A stretch of 64,000 nt of DNA, taken from assembly GCA_003605175.1 (NCBI GenBank), contig QWDA01000001.1, positions 496,001 through 560,000 of the forward strand, in the 5' to 3' direction. The stretch comes from Paracoccaceae bacterium. Its GTDB lineage: Bacteria > Pseudomonadota > Alphaproteobacteria > Rhodobacterales > Rhodobacteraceae. Under the pieces are notes generated by a model. The model was given only the letters and a program-made list of their open reading frames with translations. It was not told where the DNA came from and made no database searches. This document shows, one piece after another, positions 20,703-29,454 of this stretch. The first letter of the stretch is position 1, and each line of letters opens with the position of its first letter. Made by a program: the position numbers and the translations under genes.

Positions 20703-21983
20703 ATGGAACCCGGTCTCTGGATCATCGTCGGCGCCGTCACGGCGCTGCTCCTGGCTTCGGCCTTCTTCTCGGGCAGCGAAACCGCGCTGACCGCCGTCTC
20801 GCGCGGCCGGCTGCGGGCGCGGGCCGACAAGGGCGACAAGGCAGCGGAAACGGCCTTGCGCGTCACCGAGGACAACGAGCGGCTGATCGGCTCGGTGCTC
20901 CTCGGCAACAACCTGGTGAACATCCTCGCCACCTCGCTTGCGACGCTGCTGTTCACGCGGCTCTTCGGCCAGGGCGGGGTGGCGGCGGCGACGCTGGTGA
21001 TGACCGCGCTTGTGCTGATCTTCGCCGAGGTGCTGCCGAAGACCTACGCGATCACCAATTCCGAGCGCGCGGCGACCCTGGTCGCGCCGGTGATCGCCGC
21101 GTTGATCCTGATCTTCGCCCCGGTGGTCGGCTTCGTCCAGCTGATCGTGCGCCTGGTCCTCAGGCTCTTCGGCGTCGAGGTCGATGCGGCCGCCAATGTG
21201 CTCTCGGTGCACGAGGAAATCGCCGGCACCATCGCGCTCGGCCATTCGGAGGGTACCGTCGAGAAGGAGCATCGCGACAGGATCCTCGGTGCGCTCGATC
21301 TCGGCGACCGGACGGTCGAGGAGATCATGCTTCACCGCTCGCAGATCGAGATGATCGATGCCGAGCTCGGGGCGCGCGAGATGGTCGAGCAGGCGCTGCG
21401 GTCGGCCCATACGCGGCTGCCGATCTTCAGGGGTGAGAAGGAGAATATTGTCGGCGTGATCCACGCCAAGGACCTGGTCCGCGCGATCTATGCCCTCTCG
21501 GTCAGGGAGGGCGACGACCCGTTCGAGGGGTTCGACATCATGTCGGTGGCGATGAAGCCCTATTTCGTGCCCGAAACCACCACGCTCGACGACCAGATGC
21601 GCGAATTCCTGCGCCGGCAGACCCATTTCGCGCTGGTGGTCGACGAGTACGGCGCGCTGCAGGGCCTGATCACGCTCGAGGATATCCTCGAGGAGATCGT
21701 GGGCGAGATCACCGACGAGTTCGACACCTCGGCCGAGCATATCGTGCGACGCACCGAGACCGGGGAATACCTGGTCGATGGCGCCATGACGATCCGCGAC
21801 CTCAACCGCGCGAACGACTGGTCCTTGCCCGACGAGGAGGCCAATACCATCGCGGGCCTCGTCATCCACGAGGCGCAGTCGATCCCGACCCAGGGCCAGG
21901 TGTTCTCGTTCCACGGCTTCCGCTTCGAGGTGGCGCAGCGCAAGGATAACCGGATCACAAGGCTGAAGATCAAGCCGCTCTGA
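20703..21983 (+). CDS. CNNM/CorC (HlyC)-type transporter with DUF21 and CBS domains
   Basis: The 426-residue membrane protein begins with a DUF21/CNNM domain of about four helices (residues 1-180, with the family motif SGSETALTAVSRGRL), followed by a CBS pair (about 195-325, ILGALDLGDRTVEEIMLHRSQI and FALVVDEYGALQGLITLEDILEEIVGEI), and a C-terminal CorC/HlyC domain (YLVDGAMTIRDLNR... NTIAGLVIHEAQSIPTQGQVF). Members are linked to magnesium efflux or homeostasis; 'hemolysin' annotation is historical. ATG at 20703 is chosen since the TM1 segment begins there. It converges on ssb. Confidence 0.92.
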   Translation: MEPGLWIIVGAVTALLLASAFFSGSETALTAVSRGRLRARADKGDKAAETALRVTEDNERLIGSVLLGNNLVNILATSLATLLFTRLFGQGGVAAATLVMTALVLIFAEVLPKTYAITNSERAATLVAPVIAALILIFAPVVGFVQLIVRLVLRLFGVEVDAAANVLSVHEEIAGTIALGHSEGTVEKEHRDRILGALDLGDRTVEEIMLHRSQIEMIDAELGAREMVEQALRSAHTRLPIFRGEKENIVGVIHAKDLVRAIYALSVREGDDPFEGFDIMSVAMKPYFVPETTTLDDQMREFLRRQTHFALVVDEYGALQGLITLEDILEEIVGEITDEFDTSAEHIVRRTETGEYLVDGAMTIRDLNRANDWSLPDEEANTIAGLVIHEAQSIPTQGQVFSFHGFRFEVAQRKDNRITRLKIKPL

Positions 21984-22075
21984 ACCGGGCGCGGAAGACG
22001 GGTTCGGGGAGCGACCGCGGGGCGGTGCGCCGGCCCGAGCGCAGAGCCGAAGGCGGCGCGCGAGACGAAACGCGT

Positions 22076-22099
22076 CGCGCGGAGCCTCGGCTCCGCGCG
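22076..22099. terminator. Bidirectional terminator-like hairpin between convergent genes
   Basis: A perfect 10-bp GC-rich stem (CGCGCGGAGC / GCTCCGCGCG) with a CTCG tetraloop lies 93 bases after the CorC-type stop and 30 bases before the ssb stop. It has no clear T-tract on either side but is symmetric and between converging genes. Confidence 0.65.
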
Positions 22100-22128
22100 T
22101 CCGCCGGATCAGACCTGTTTCGGAAGGC

Positions 22129-22620
22129 TCAGAACGGGATCTCGTCGTCGAGATCCGCGGCCGGGGCCGGGTTGCCATAGCCGCCGCGATCGCCGCCGCC
22201 GCTGCCGCCGCCATAGCCGCGATCGTCGGAATACCCGCCGCCGCCGCCACCACTGCCGCCGCCTTCGCCGCGGCCGTCGAGCAGCGTCAGTTCGCCCCGG
22301 TAGGGGCGCAGCACGACCTCGGTCGAGTAGCGGTCCTGACCCGACTGGTCCTGCCATTTTCGGGTCTCGAGTTGGCCCTCGATATAGACCTTGGACCCCT
22401 TGCGCAGATATTGCTCGGCGATCTTGGCGAGCGGCTCGGAGAAGATCGCCACCGAATGCCATTCGGTCCGCTCGCGCCGTTCGCCGGTGTTGCGGTCCTT
22501 CCAGTTTTCCGAGGTGGCGATCCGGAGATTGCAGACCTTGCCGCCGTTCTGGAAGGTCCGGACTTCGGGGTCGCGCCCGAGATTGCCCACCAGGATCACC
22601 TTGTTGACCGATCCGGCCAT
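22129..22620 (-). CDS. ssb: Single-stranded DNA-binding protein
   Basis: Binds ssDNA in replication, recombination and repair. The 163-residue protein has the OB-fold N-terminus ([40 protein letters not shown]), the [37 protein letters not shown] region, a glycine-rich linker (residues ~120-150), and the acidic tip DLDDEIPF that recruits partner proteins. A GGGAGG ribosome-binding site precedes the ATG. I saw no convincing SOS box upstream. Confidence 0.96.
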   Translation of the reverse strand: MAGSVNKVILVGNLGRDPEVRTFQNGGKVCNLRIATSENWKDRNTGERRERTEWHSVAIFSEPLAKIAEQYLRKGSKVYIEGQLETRKWQDQSGQDRYSTEVVLRPYRGELTLLDGRGEGGGSGGGGGGYSDDRGYGGGSGGGDRGGYGNPAPAADLDDEIPF

Positions 22621-22764
22621 GTCTTGCCTCCCGCCGATTCTTTCACATTGGGCGAGACACTACACTTGGGCGCGGGTGGTTAACAGGGCGTGAACCTGCG
22701 GGTTGGCGGGGGCGGCGGAACTTTCTATAGTCGCTGCCGGGGAAGACCGGGGGATCGTGACGTG

Positions 22765-23361
22765 ATGGTTGGGACAGGGCGGCTTGGCCTGCTTTTGGGG
22801 GCTTTCGCGATGGTTGCCGGGACGGCAGGGGCCGCCGAGACGACGTTGTCGTCGAAGAACCGGGTGAAGCTCTTCCAGAACCAGACGCGGGTGCTCGATA
22901 CCCGCGCGAAAAGCCAGTACGCGGCGTCGGTGCGGTTGCAGCCGCATTACGACATCCCCGGGCGCAGCGCGCCGGTTCCGGCCTTTCGCGGGGCCTATGG
23001 CGGCCCGTTCCTCGCCATGGCGCGAGAGGCGGCGCGCAAGCACGATGTGCCGGAGGACCTGTTCCTGAGGCTGGTCCAGCAGGAATCGGGCTGGAACCAC
23101 CGTGCCGTGTCGCCGAAAGGCGCGCGGGGCCTGGCGCAGCTCATGCCGGCAACCGCGCGGAAACTCAGGGTGAATCCGGACGATCCGGCAGAAAACCTCG
23201 AGGGCGGCGCGCGATACCTGCGCGCCCAGTTCGAACGGTTCCGCGACTGGCGGCTGGCGCTCGCGGCCTACAATGCCGGCCCCGAGGCGGTGGAGCGCTA
23301 TGGCGGCGTGCCGCCCTATCGCGAGACCCAGGGCTATGTGAAGGCTATCCTCGGAAGCTGA
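22765..23361 (+). CDS. Exported lytic transglycosylase (SLT domain)
   Basis: Cleaves the MurNAc-GlcNAc bond of peptidoglycan in the periplasm. The 198-residue protein has a signal peptide ([23 protein letters not shown]), a short linker, and a family 1-type SLT domain: [29 protein letters not shown] contains the catalytic glutamate and the GLxQLMP motif, and [31 protein letters not shown] ends the domain. I chose ATG at 22765 over GTG at 22690 because the signal peptide starts there. An 11-bp repeat array follows its stop codon. Confidence 0.92.
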   Translation: MVGTGRLGLLLGAFAMVAGTAGAAETTLSSKNRVKLFQNQTRVLDTRAKSQYAASVRLQPHYDIPGRSAPVPAFRGAYGGPFLAMAREAARKHDVPEDLFLRLVQQESGWNHRAVSPKGARGLAQLMPATARKLRVNPDDPAENLEGGARYLRAQFERFRDWRLALAAYNAGPEAVERYGGVPPYRETQGYVKAILGS

Positions 23362-23372
23362 ATCCGGCCCGG

Positions 23373-23408
23373 CACAACCTGTACACAACCCGTACACAAC
23401 CTGTACAC
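23373..23408 (+). repeat. 11-bp minisatellite array, copy 1 (three units)
   Basis: Three tandem 11-base units of CACAACCYGTA plus a trailing CAC start 11 bases after the stop codon of the lytic transglycosylase gene. The unit junctions create TGTACA or CGTACA steps. The same array, on the same strand and also directly after a stop codon, occurs at 26323 and 53845. The remainder of 23409-23539 holds the lpd ribosome-binding site (GGGAGGGG) and nothing else I can assign. Confidence 0.9.
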
Positions 23409-23539
23409 CGGAGGAGCGCCCGGCGGTTGCGGCAGGCGGTCAGCGGATATGCTCCGCCTGCAATGCCCGTGCGGGTGACAGAAGCGCCCGCATGTGGCAG
23501 ATGGTTTAACGTCGAACAGTTTTCCCGGGGAGGGGACCA

Positions 23540-24937
23540 ATGGCAGAGCAAAGCTTCGATGTCGTCGTGATCGGCGCGGGTCCCGGGGGCTATGTGGCCG
23601 CGATCCGGGCGTCGCAACTCGGCCTCAAGACCGCGATCGTCGAGCGCGAGCACATGGGCGGGATCTGCCTGAACTGGGGCTGCATTCCGACGAAGGCGCT
23701 CCTGCGTTCCTCGGAGGTGTTCCACCTGATGCACCGCGCCAAGGAGTTCGGGCTGAAGGCCGAGGGGATCGGCTACGATCTCGACGCGGTGGTCAAGCGC
23801 TCGCGCGGCGTGGCGAAGCAGCTCAATGGCGGCGTCGGCCATTTGATGAAGAAGAACAAGGTCACGGTCGTCATGGGCGCCGCGACGCTGCCCGCGAAGG
23901 GCACGGTCAAGGTGAAGACCGAGAAGGGCGAGGAGACCCTCAAGGCCAAGTCGATCATCCTCGCCACCGGCGCGCGGGCCCGCGAACTGCCGGGGCTCGA
24001 GGCGGATGGCGACCTGGTCTGGACCTACAAGCACGCGCTGCAGCCGCCGCGGATGCCGAAGAAGCTCCTGGTGATCGGCTCGGGCGCGATCGGGATCGAA
24101 TTCGCGAGCTTCTACCACACGCTCGGTGCCGAGACGACGGTGGTCGAGGTGATGGACCGGATCCTGCCGGTGGAGGATGCCGAGATCTCGGCCTTCGCCA
24201 AGAAGAGCTTCACCAAGCAAGGCATGAAGATCATGGAAAAAGCCATGGTCAAGCAGCTCGACCGCGGCAAGGGCACGGTCACCGCGCATATCGAGGCGGG
24301 CGGCAAGGTCGAGAAACAGGAGTTCGACACGGTGATCTCCGCTGTCGGCATCGTCGGCAACGTGGAGGGGCTGGGGCTCGAGGCGCTGGGGGTCAAGATC
24401 GACCGGACCCATGTGGTGACCGACGCCTATTGCCGGACCGGGGTCGAGGGGCTCTATGCCATCGGCGATATCGCCGGGGCGCCCTGGCTGGCGCACAAGG
24501 CCTCGCATGAAGGGGTCATGGTGGCCGAGTTGATCGCCGGCAAGAACGACGTGCACCCGGTCAAGCCCGAGAGCATAGCCGGCTGCACCTATTGCCACCC
24601 GCAGGTCGCCTCGGTCGGCTATTCGGAAGCGAAGGCGAAGGAACTGGGCTATTCGGTCAAGGTCGGCCGGTTCCCGTTCATCGGCAATGGCAAGGCCATC
24701 GCGCTGGGCGAGCCCGAGGGGCTGGTCAAGACGGTGTTCGACGCCAAGACCGGCGAGCTTCTGGGCGCACACATGATCGGCGCCGAGGTGACCGAGCTGA
24801 TCCAGGGCTATGTCGTCGGCCGGCAGCTCGAGACCACCGAGGAGGACCTGATGCACACGGTCTTCCCGCACCCGACGCTGTCGGAAATGATGCACGAGAG
24901 CGTGCTCGACGCCTATGACCGGGTGGTGCACATCTGA
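23540..24937 (+). CDS. lpdA: Dihydrolipoyl dehydrogenase (E3)
   Basis: FAD enzyme that reoxidises dihydrolipoamide of 2-oxoacid dehydrogenase complexes with NAD+. The 465-residue protein has the FAD dinucleotide fold VIGAGPGGYVAAIRASQLG, the redox disulfide in GGICLNWGCIPTKALL, the NAD fold VIGSGAIGIEFASFYHTLGA, the second FAD motif GLYAIGDIAGAPWLAHKA, and the C-terminal dimer His-Glu dyad in HTVFPHPTLSE. It stands alone without E1/E2 genes, and an E3-like protein next to pdh genes would be expected elsewhere in the genome. Confidence 0.95.
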   Translation: MAEQSFDVVVIGAGPGGYVAAIRASQLGLKTAIVEREHMGGICLNWGCIPTKALLRSSEVFHLMHRAKEFGLKAEGIGYDLDAVVKRSRGVAKQLNGGVGHLMKKNKVTVVMGAATLPAKGTVKVKTEKGEETLKAKSIILATGARARELPGLEADGDLVWTYKHALQPPRMPKKLLVIGSGAIGIEFASFYHTLGAETTVVEVMDRILPVEDAEISAFAKKSFTKQGMKIMEKAMVKQLDRGKGTVTAHIEAGGKVEKQEFDTVISAVGIVGNVEGLGLEALGVKIDRTHVVTDAYCRTGVEGLYAIGDIAGAPWLAHKASHEGVMVAELIAGKNDVHPVKPESIAGCTYCHPQVASVGYSEAKAKELGYSVKVGRFPFIGNGKAIALGEPEGLVKTVFDAKTGELLGAHMIGAEVTELIQGYVVGRQLETTEEDLMHTVFPHPTLSEMMHESVLDAYDRVVHI

Positions 24938-24939
24938 GG

Positions 24940-25048
24940 GCCTTTGGCCCGCCGAGAAGGCAGCGGTTGCGCCGCCTTCGGCGTCGCGGCAGGCGAGGGG
25001 GTTCTACCCCCTCGCGCTCCCCCGGGAGTATTTTCTCCAAGAAGATGG
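24940..25048. repeat. GC-rich intergenic repeat with strong hairpin (copy 1)
   Basis: After lpdA comes a segment containing GCGCCGCCTTCGGCGTCGCG and a perfect 9-bp hairpin at 24993-25015 (GCGAGGGGG / CCCCCTCGC, loop TTCTA), then CCCGGGAGTATTTT. A related segment with the same order (GCGCCGCCTCCGGCGTCGCG, hairpin, CCCGGGATTTT) is at 50680-50755. From memory, such pieces recur between genes in many Rhodobacteraceae; the hairpin plus T-run would terminate lpdA transcription. Confidence 0.75.
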
Positions 25049-25146
25049 GAGCCAGGGCATTCCTCGGACTGGGAGTGGTGCCGCAAGCGCGCTTCCCCAA
25101 GCCTTGATCTCGGCTATGCCTTGCCCCACCCGAAAATGCCGGAGCC

Positions 25147-25287
25147 GCCGGGCGAGCGCCTGCCCGTCCGGGCGCGCTGGCGCTCTGGTGGCGTTTGCGC
25201 AGACCTTCGAGGTCGGAGGTGGATGGCACCATAAAGTGCGCCGACCAGCCGTTCCTGCGCCATCCCACGGGCAGGCGCTCGCCCGGC
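25147..25287. repeat. About 140-bp element with perfect 21-bp terminal inverted repeats (copy A)
   Basis: Positions 25147-25167 and 25267-25287 are perfect reverse complements over 21 bases (inner part GGGCGAGCGCCTGCCCGT). The 99-base interior, read on the minus strand, shares its first ~50 bases (including GGAACGGCTG and ACTTTATG-like segments) with the interior of a second element at 27048-27186 in the opposite orientation. It encodes no credible protein and lies between the convergent genes lpdA and tdk. The rest of 24938-25350 contains no gene. Confidence 0.85.
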
Positions 25288-25350
25288 TTTCTGTGGGTCG
25301 GAAGAGGACTTCCGGGGATACCGCGCGTTTCCACCGGAACGCTTCCTGCC

Positions 25351-25950
25351 CTAGGTGCGGTCGGGCTCCGGACGGTCGCCCATCGCCTCGCGCCAGTGCT
25401 TGCGGCAGAGCGAGAGATAGGTCTCGTTGCCGCCGATCTGCACCTGGTCGCCGGCGGTGATGACGCGGCCTTCGGCGTCCTTGCGGACCACCATCGTCGC
25501 CTTCTTGCCGCAGCTGCAGATCGTGCGGGCCTCGCGCATCTCGTCGGCGAGCGCGAGGAGGGCGGCGGAGCCGGGGAAGAGTTCGCCCATGAAATCGACG
25601 CGCAGGCCGTAGCACATCACCGGCATGTTCAGGTCGTCCACCGCGCGGGCGAGCTGCCAGACCTGCGCCTTGGTCAGGAATTGCGCCTCGTCGACGAAGG
25701 TGCAGGCGACGGCGCCCTCGGCGAGGCGGGATTCGAGCCGGGCGAAGAGGTCGTCTTCGGGCCCGTAGGTGTCGGCGGGCTGGGCGATGCCGATGCGCGA
25801 GCCGATCCGGCCCTCTCCCGCGCGGGTGTCGTGGCGGGCGGTGAGGAGATATGGGGTCATGCCCATCTCGCGGTAATTGTGCGCCGCCTGGAGGAGCAGC
25901 GTCGATTTGCCCGCGTTCATCGTCGAGTAGTGGAAATAGAGCTTTGCCAT
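25351..25950 (-). CDS. tdk: Thymidine kinase (type II)
   Basis: Salvage enzyme phosphorylating thymidine with ATP. The 199-residue protein has the type II P-loop YSTMNAGKSTLL, the VDEAQFL Walker B-like motif, the lasso region LRVDFMGELFPGSAALLALADE, and zinc-binding cysteines in ICSCGKKA and SLCRKHW. The frame is open far upstream, but ATG at 25950 gives the normal N-terminus (MAKLYFHYSTMNAGKS). It is single-gene and converges with lpdA. Confidence 0.95.
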   Translation of the reverse strand: MAKLYFHYSTMNAGKSTLLLQAAHNYREMGMTPYLLTARHDTRAGEGRIGSRIGIAQPADTYGPEDDLFARLESRLAEGAVACTFVDEAQFLTKAQVWQLARAVDDLNMPVMCYGLRVDFMGELFPGSAALLALADEMREARTICSCGKKATMVVRKDAEGRVITAGDQVQIGGNETYLSLCRKHWREAMGDRPEPDRT

Positions 25951-26097
25951 GGGCTTGGGGGGTAGCGGTTCGGCGCGCCGCGGGCAAGGCGGCGGAGATC
26001 CGCCCCGCCGCGCGCGGGAAGCTGCCGCCCGCTGTCCGCTCCGGTTGCCACCTCCGGCGGGGCGGCTAGGAGGGAACCATCGAGCACGGAGAGTTCT

Positions 26098-26313
26098 ATG
26101 ACGGACGAACGGGACCTGGCTTTCGACCTGCTCCTGGAGCTGGCGGATTTCACGCTGGAGCAGGGGTTGCCCAAGACCTCGATGCGGATCGAGGCGGCGC
26201 TGGACGCGTTTCTGCAGGAGACCGGGCGAGGGCGGCCGGCGCCGCGGCCGGCCAGGCCGCGGCCGCGCCGGCCCGGGGCAAGGCCGTCCTGGACGGCGGC
26301 GCGGGGGGCCTGA
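26098..26313 (+). CDS. Small hypothetical protein
   Basis: A 71-residue frame with a GGAG ribosome-binding site eight bases before its ATG. The first ~42 residues look like two amphipathic helices (DLAFDLLLELADFTLEQGLPKTSMRIEAALDAFLQETG) and the rest is a Pro/Arg/Ala-rich tail that may be disordered. No family recognised. It is divergent from tdk and followed nine bases after its stop by the second 11-bp array; the rest of 26348-26561 shows nothing I can assign. Confidence 0.5.
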   Translation: MTDERDLAFDLLLELADFTLEQGLPKTSMRIEAALDAFLQETGRGRPAPRPARPRPRRPGARPSWTAARGA

Positions 26314-26322
26314 AAGGGCGCG

Positions 26323-26347
26323 CACAACCCGTACACAACCTGTACAC
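26323..26347 (+). repeat. 11-bp minisatellite array, copy 2 (two units)
   Basis: Two CACAACCYGTA units followed by CACC start nine bases after the stop of the small hypothetical gene, in the same orientation as the arrays at 23373 and 53845. Confidence 0.85.
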
Positions 26348-26561
26348 CGGCGTGCCGCCGGGAGCCGCCGGGGCGTCCGGGAATGCGCATTGTCCGACAG
26401 GAGCAGAAATCCGTCCGGCCGGCGGTAGCGGCGGCACCCGCCGGCGCGCACGGTGAAGGACGTGCCCGGCCGATACCAGCGGCCCCGAGGCGGCACGGAG
26501 CCCGAGAAGAGGAACCGCCCATGCTGATCGCCCATGTCCGCTTTCCGGTCGCGGCGCGTCG

Positions 26562-26981
26562 ATGCGATGGACTGACCGGATGGGGCCGGAGGCCTATTGC
26601 GTCAATCGCCGTTTCGATGTTTCCGGGCCGCTGCCGTTCCGGATGGACCGGCACTATTTCGCCCATGCGCTCGCGGGGGTGATTGCGCTGACCGAGGAGG
26701 GGCTCGGGGGCGATCCGGTCTGCGAGAAGATCGTCAGGGCCGTGGGCCGGTCGCCGCGCACGCTGGCGCGGCGGTTCTCCGAGGGAATGGGCATGACCTG
26801 GCGCGAGGCCTTGCGGCGGCTGCGTATCGTCCGCGCGATGGAGCTGCTGGCGATGTCCGATGTCTCGGTGACCGAGGTGTCGCTGAGCGTCGGATACGCC
26901 TCCCTGTCGGGGTTCAACGCGGCGTTCCGGGAGCTGACGGGGATGGCGCCGGGGAGCTACCGAAAATCGCTGTCCGGGTGA
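26562..26981 (+). CDS. Short AraC-family DNA-binding protein
   Basis: The 139-residue protein is essentially one AraC-type double helix-turn-helix domain: CEKIVRAVGRSPRTLARRFSEGMGMTWREALRRLRIVRAMELLAMSDVSVTEVSLSVGYASLSGFNAAFRELTGMAPGSYRKS covers both helix-turn-helix units and the conserved second-recognition-helix motif. Full AraC regulators of this kind usually carry an N-terminal cupin sensor of 120-150 residues, which is missing, so the gene may be a truncated regulator or a naturally short form. The start (ATG 26562) is uncertain. No obvious target lies next to it except the nag operon across a convergent gap. Confidence 0.72.
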   Translation: MRWTDRMGPEAYCVNRRFDVSGPLPFRMDRHYFAHALAGVIALTEEGLGGDPVCEKIVRAVGRSPRTLARRFSEGMGMTWREALRRLRIVRAMELLAMSDVSVTEVSLSVGYASLSGFNAAFRELTGMAPGSYRKSLSG

Positions 26982-27047
26982 GCGCTGGTCCGGCGCAGCG
27001 TCACGGGAGGTTTCCAAGGGAGCTCATCCGTCACCGACAGGAGCGGA

Positions 27048-27186
27048 GCCGGGCGGGCGCCTGCCCGTGGGGTGGCGCTGCAACGGCTGACCTGTGCGCT
27101 TTATCTCGTCAGCCCGCCGTCCGGCCGTCCGGCGCGGGACCGCACCAAAGCGCCAGCCCGTGGGGACGGGCAGGCGCTCGCCCGGC
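27048..27186. repeat. About 140-bp element with 21-bp terminal inverted repeats (copy B)
   Basis: Positions 27048-27068 and 27166-27186 are 21-base inverted repeats with one mismatch, and match the ends of copy A (25147-25287). The left interior reads GGGGTGGCGCTGCAACGGCT, near-identical to the minus strand of copy A. It lies between the converging AraC-type gene and nagA. The flank after 27186 (CGGGCGGGGCAGTTGCGC) also resembles sequence at 63766-63818. No coding capacity seen in 26982-27272. Confidence 0.82.
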
Positions 27187-27272
27187 GGCCCTTCGGGCCT
27201 TGTTTCCGGGCGGGGCAGTTGCGCAGCCGATTGCGGCACAGGCCCTATTTCGAGCCCATCCCGCTCCGGCTT

Positions 27273-28412
27273 TCAGGCGAGCGCGACGGCGCCGGAAAAC
27301 CCGGCCGAGATGCGGATCCAGTCCGAGAGCGTTCCGGCGGGGGAACAGGGGCCGGGGAACGGCCGGCCGATCATCGCGGCCGGAACCGTCGTGGCGGCCT
27401 GAAGGGCGACCTCCGGCGGCAGTCCGACCTGGTCGACCGTCACCCGTATCGCCGTGGTCAGGTCGAGATCGGCACCGGCGAGCGTGCCGTCCGCCAGGGT
27501 CAGGATGCCGTTCCGGCGGAGAATGCGGCGCCCGCCCAGGTCGAATTCCGTTCGGTCGGACCCGGCGACGGCCATGGAGTCGCTGACGAGGAAGATCCGG
27601 CCCGGCCCGGCCTTCGCCGCCCAGGCCGCGCGCATGGTCTCGGGGTGGACATGGACGGCGTCGGCGATCAGGCCGCAGGAGGCGGTGCCGGTCGCCAACG
27701 CGGCGCCCACCAGGCCGGGCGCGCGATTGCCAAGCTGGCTCATGGCGTTGAAGAGATGGGTGACGCACCGCGCGCCGGCGGCGAGGTAGCGCCGGCAGGT
27801 GTCGAAATCCGCGTCGGTATGGCCGAGCGAGACCAGCACCCCGGCGCGGGCGAGGGCGGTGACCTGCGCTTCGGAGACGCTTTCGGGCGCCACGGTCACC
27901 TTCAGGACGGGCAGGGCGCCGGCCGCCGCGAGCAGCGCGTCGAGGTCGTCCTGTTCCATCGGGCGGATCAGCGCGGGGTCGTGCGCGCCCTTCCGCGCGA
28001 CGGAGAGATGCGGGCCTTCGAGGTGCAGCCCGGCGATGCCCGGCACCCCGGCGCGGATCGCGTCCACAGTCGCCGCGATGACCGCGCGGGTGGTTTCGGG
28101 CGTGTCGGTGATGAGGGTCGGAAGGAGCGCGGTCACCCCGAGGCGGCGATGCGCGCGGGCGATCCGGCGCAGGGTTTCGACCGAGGGATCGTCGCCCAGC
28201 ATGATGCCGTCGCCGCCATTGATCTGGAGATCGGTATAGCCGGGGCTGAGGATGTCGCCTGCGAGGTCGATCACGTCGCCGTCCGCCCGAACCTCCGCGT
28301 CCGGTCCGAGATCGGTCACCGCGCCGTTTTCGAAGCGGATCGCGTGCCCGTCGCGCAGGCGGGTGCCGTCGAAGATGCGGCCGTTCCGGTATGTCGTCGC
28401 GGTCCCGGTCAT
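27273..28412 (-). CDS. nagA: N-acetylglucosamine-6-phosphate deacetylase
   Basis: Removes the acetyl group of GlcNAc-6-P to give GlcN-6-P. The 379-residue amidohydrolase has DLQINGGDGIMLGDD near the N-terminus, HLEGPHLS (metal Glu region), SLGHTDA, THLFNAMSQLGNR (metal/substrate His) and VSDSMAVAG (catalytic Asp). The ATG at 28412 overlaps the stop of the upstream SIS-domain gene by four bases; an extended reading frame to 28532 is not needed. It is last in a four-gene amino-sugar operon. Confidence 0.94.
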   Translation of the reverse strand: MTGTATTYRNGRIFDGTRLRDGHAIRFENGAVTDLGPDAEVRADGDVIDLAGDILSPGYTDLQINGGDGIMLGDDPSVETLRRIARAHRRLGVTALLPTLITDTPETTRAVIAATVDAIRAGVPGIAGLHLEGPHLSVARKGAHDPALIRPMEQDDLDALLAAAGALPVLKVTVAPESVSEAQVTALARAGVLVSLGHTDADFDTCRRYLAAGARCVTHLFNAMSQLGNRAPGLVGAALATGTASCGLIADAVHVHPETMRAAWAAKAGPGRIFLVSDSMAVAGSDRTEFDLGGRRILRRNGILTLADGTLAGADLDLTTAIRVTVDQVGLPPEVALQAATTVPAAMIGRPFPGPCSPAGTLSDWIRISAGFSGAVALA

Positions 28413-29437
28413 ACCGTTTCGGTCACCTTGTTGAGATGCCGCGGCGTGTCGGGGTCGATCCCGCGCCGGACCGCGACCGATTCGACCATGCCGTAGAACG
28501 ACACGATGGCGGCAATCGGGTCGGTCAGCCAATGCGTCGTCCGGACATGGGGCAGGCGGGAGGCGCGCTGCACCCGGTCGGTGAGGGCGAAGACCCGCGC
28601 GCCCTTGCCCGCGAGCGCGTCGGCGGTCTGGGCGACGCTGTCTTCGGCCGCATCGGCGGCGGCGAAGGCGATGACGGGGAAGCCCTGGCCGACGATGGAG
28701 ACGGGGCCGTGCAGCACCTCGGCCGAGGAATAGCTTTCGGCGTGGATCAGGCAGGTTTCCTTGAACTTGAGCGCGGCCTCGTTGGAGATCGCCCAGGAGG
28801 GGCCGCGCCCGAGGGTGAAGAGCGAGGAGCCGTCGATGGCCCCGGCGGCCTCCGACCAGTCGCAGCCTGTCGCCTGTTCCAGGTGGCCGGGGAGCGCGCG
28901 GATCGCCGCGACGAGCTCGGCATCGCCCTTGATCTCGGCGATCAGCCAGAGCCCGGCGACGAGCGAGGTCACGAAGGTCTTGGTCGCCGCCACGCTGAGC
29001 TCGGGCCCGGCATGGATCGGCAGGGTGACGTCCGCGACCCCGGCGAGGCGGGAGGCGTCGTTATTGGTGATGGCGACGGTCAGGGTTCCGCCGGCGCGGA
29101 GGCTCTCGGTCATGCGCAGGATGTCGGGGCTCTGGCCCGACTGGGACACGGAAATGCACAGGGCCTCGGGCGCGTCCAGATCGACGCCGTAGATCGAGTT
29201 CACCGAGGGGCCGACCGAGGCCATGGGGCGGCGCAGGATCAGCTCGCTGGCGTATTTCAGGTAGGTGCAGGCGTGGTCGGAGGATCCGCGCGCCACCGAG
29301 AGCAGGAGGCGGGGGGCAAAGGCGCGCGCGCGGTCTGCGGCGGCGGAGATTGCGCCCTGGCCCTGGGTCAGGAGCCGGTCGACGGCGTCCGGGATCTCGG
29401 CGATCTCCTGGCGCATCTGCGTGGAACGGTGGGACAT
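28409..29437 (-). CDS. SIS-domain glucosamine-6-phosphate deaminase-type protein (NagB-II/AgaS-like)
   Basis: The 342-residue protein has two SIS sugar-isomerase domains like the isomerase half of GlmS but lacks the glutaminase domain. SRGSSDHACTYLKYASEL and SVSQSGQSPDILRM are the phosphosugar-binding loops of domain 1, and PELSVAATKTFVTSLVAGL links the domains. In a nagA/nagK context such proteins (NagB-II) convert GlcN-6-P to fructose-6-P and ammonia. This fills the step otherwise done by hexameric NagB, absent here. It lies 17 bases after the GntR gene and is coupled to nagA. Confidence 0.85.
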   Translation of the reverse strand: MSHRSTQMRQEIAEIPDAVDRLLTQGQGAISAAADRARAFAPRLLLSVARGSSDHACTYLKYASELILRRPMASVGPSVNSIYGVDLDAPEALCISVSQSGQSPDILRMTESLRAGGTLTVAITNNDASRLAGVADVTLPIHAGPELSVAATKTFVTSLVAGLWLIAEIKGDAELVAAIRALPGHLEQATGCDWSEAAGAIDGSSLFTLGRGPSWAISNEAALKFKETCLIHAESYSSAEVLHGPVSIVGQGFPVIAFAAADAAEDSVAQTADALAGKGARVFALTDRVQRASRLPHVRTTHWLTDPIAAIVSFYGMVESVAVRRGIDPDTPRHLNKVTETV

Positions 29438-29454
29438 CGGTTGGCCTTTTCTGG

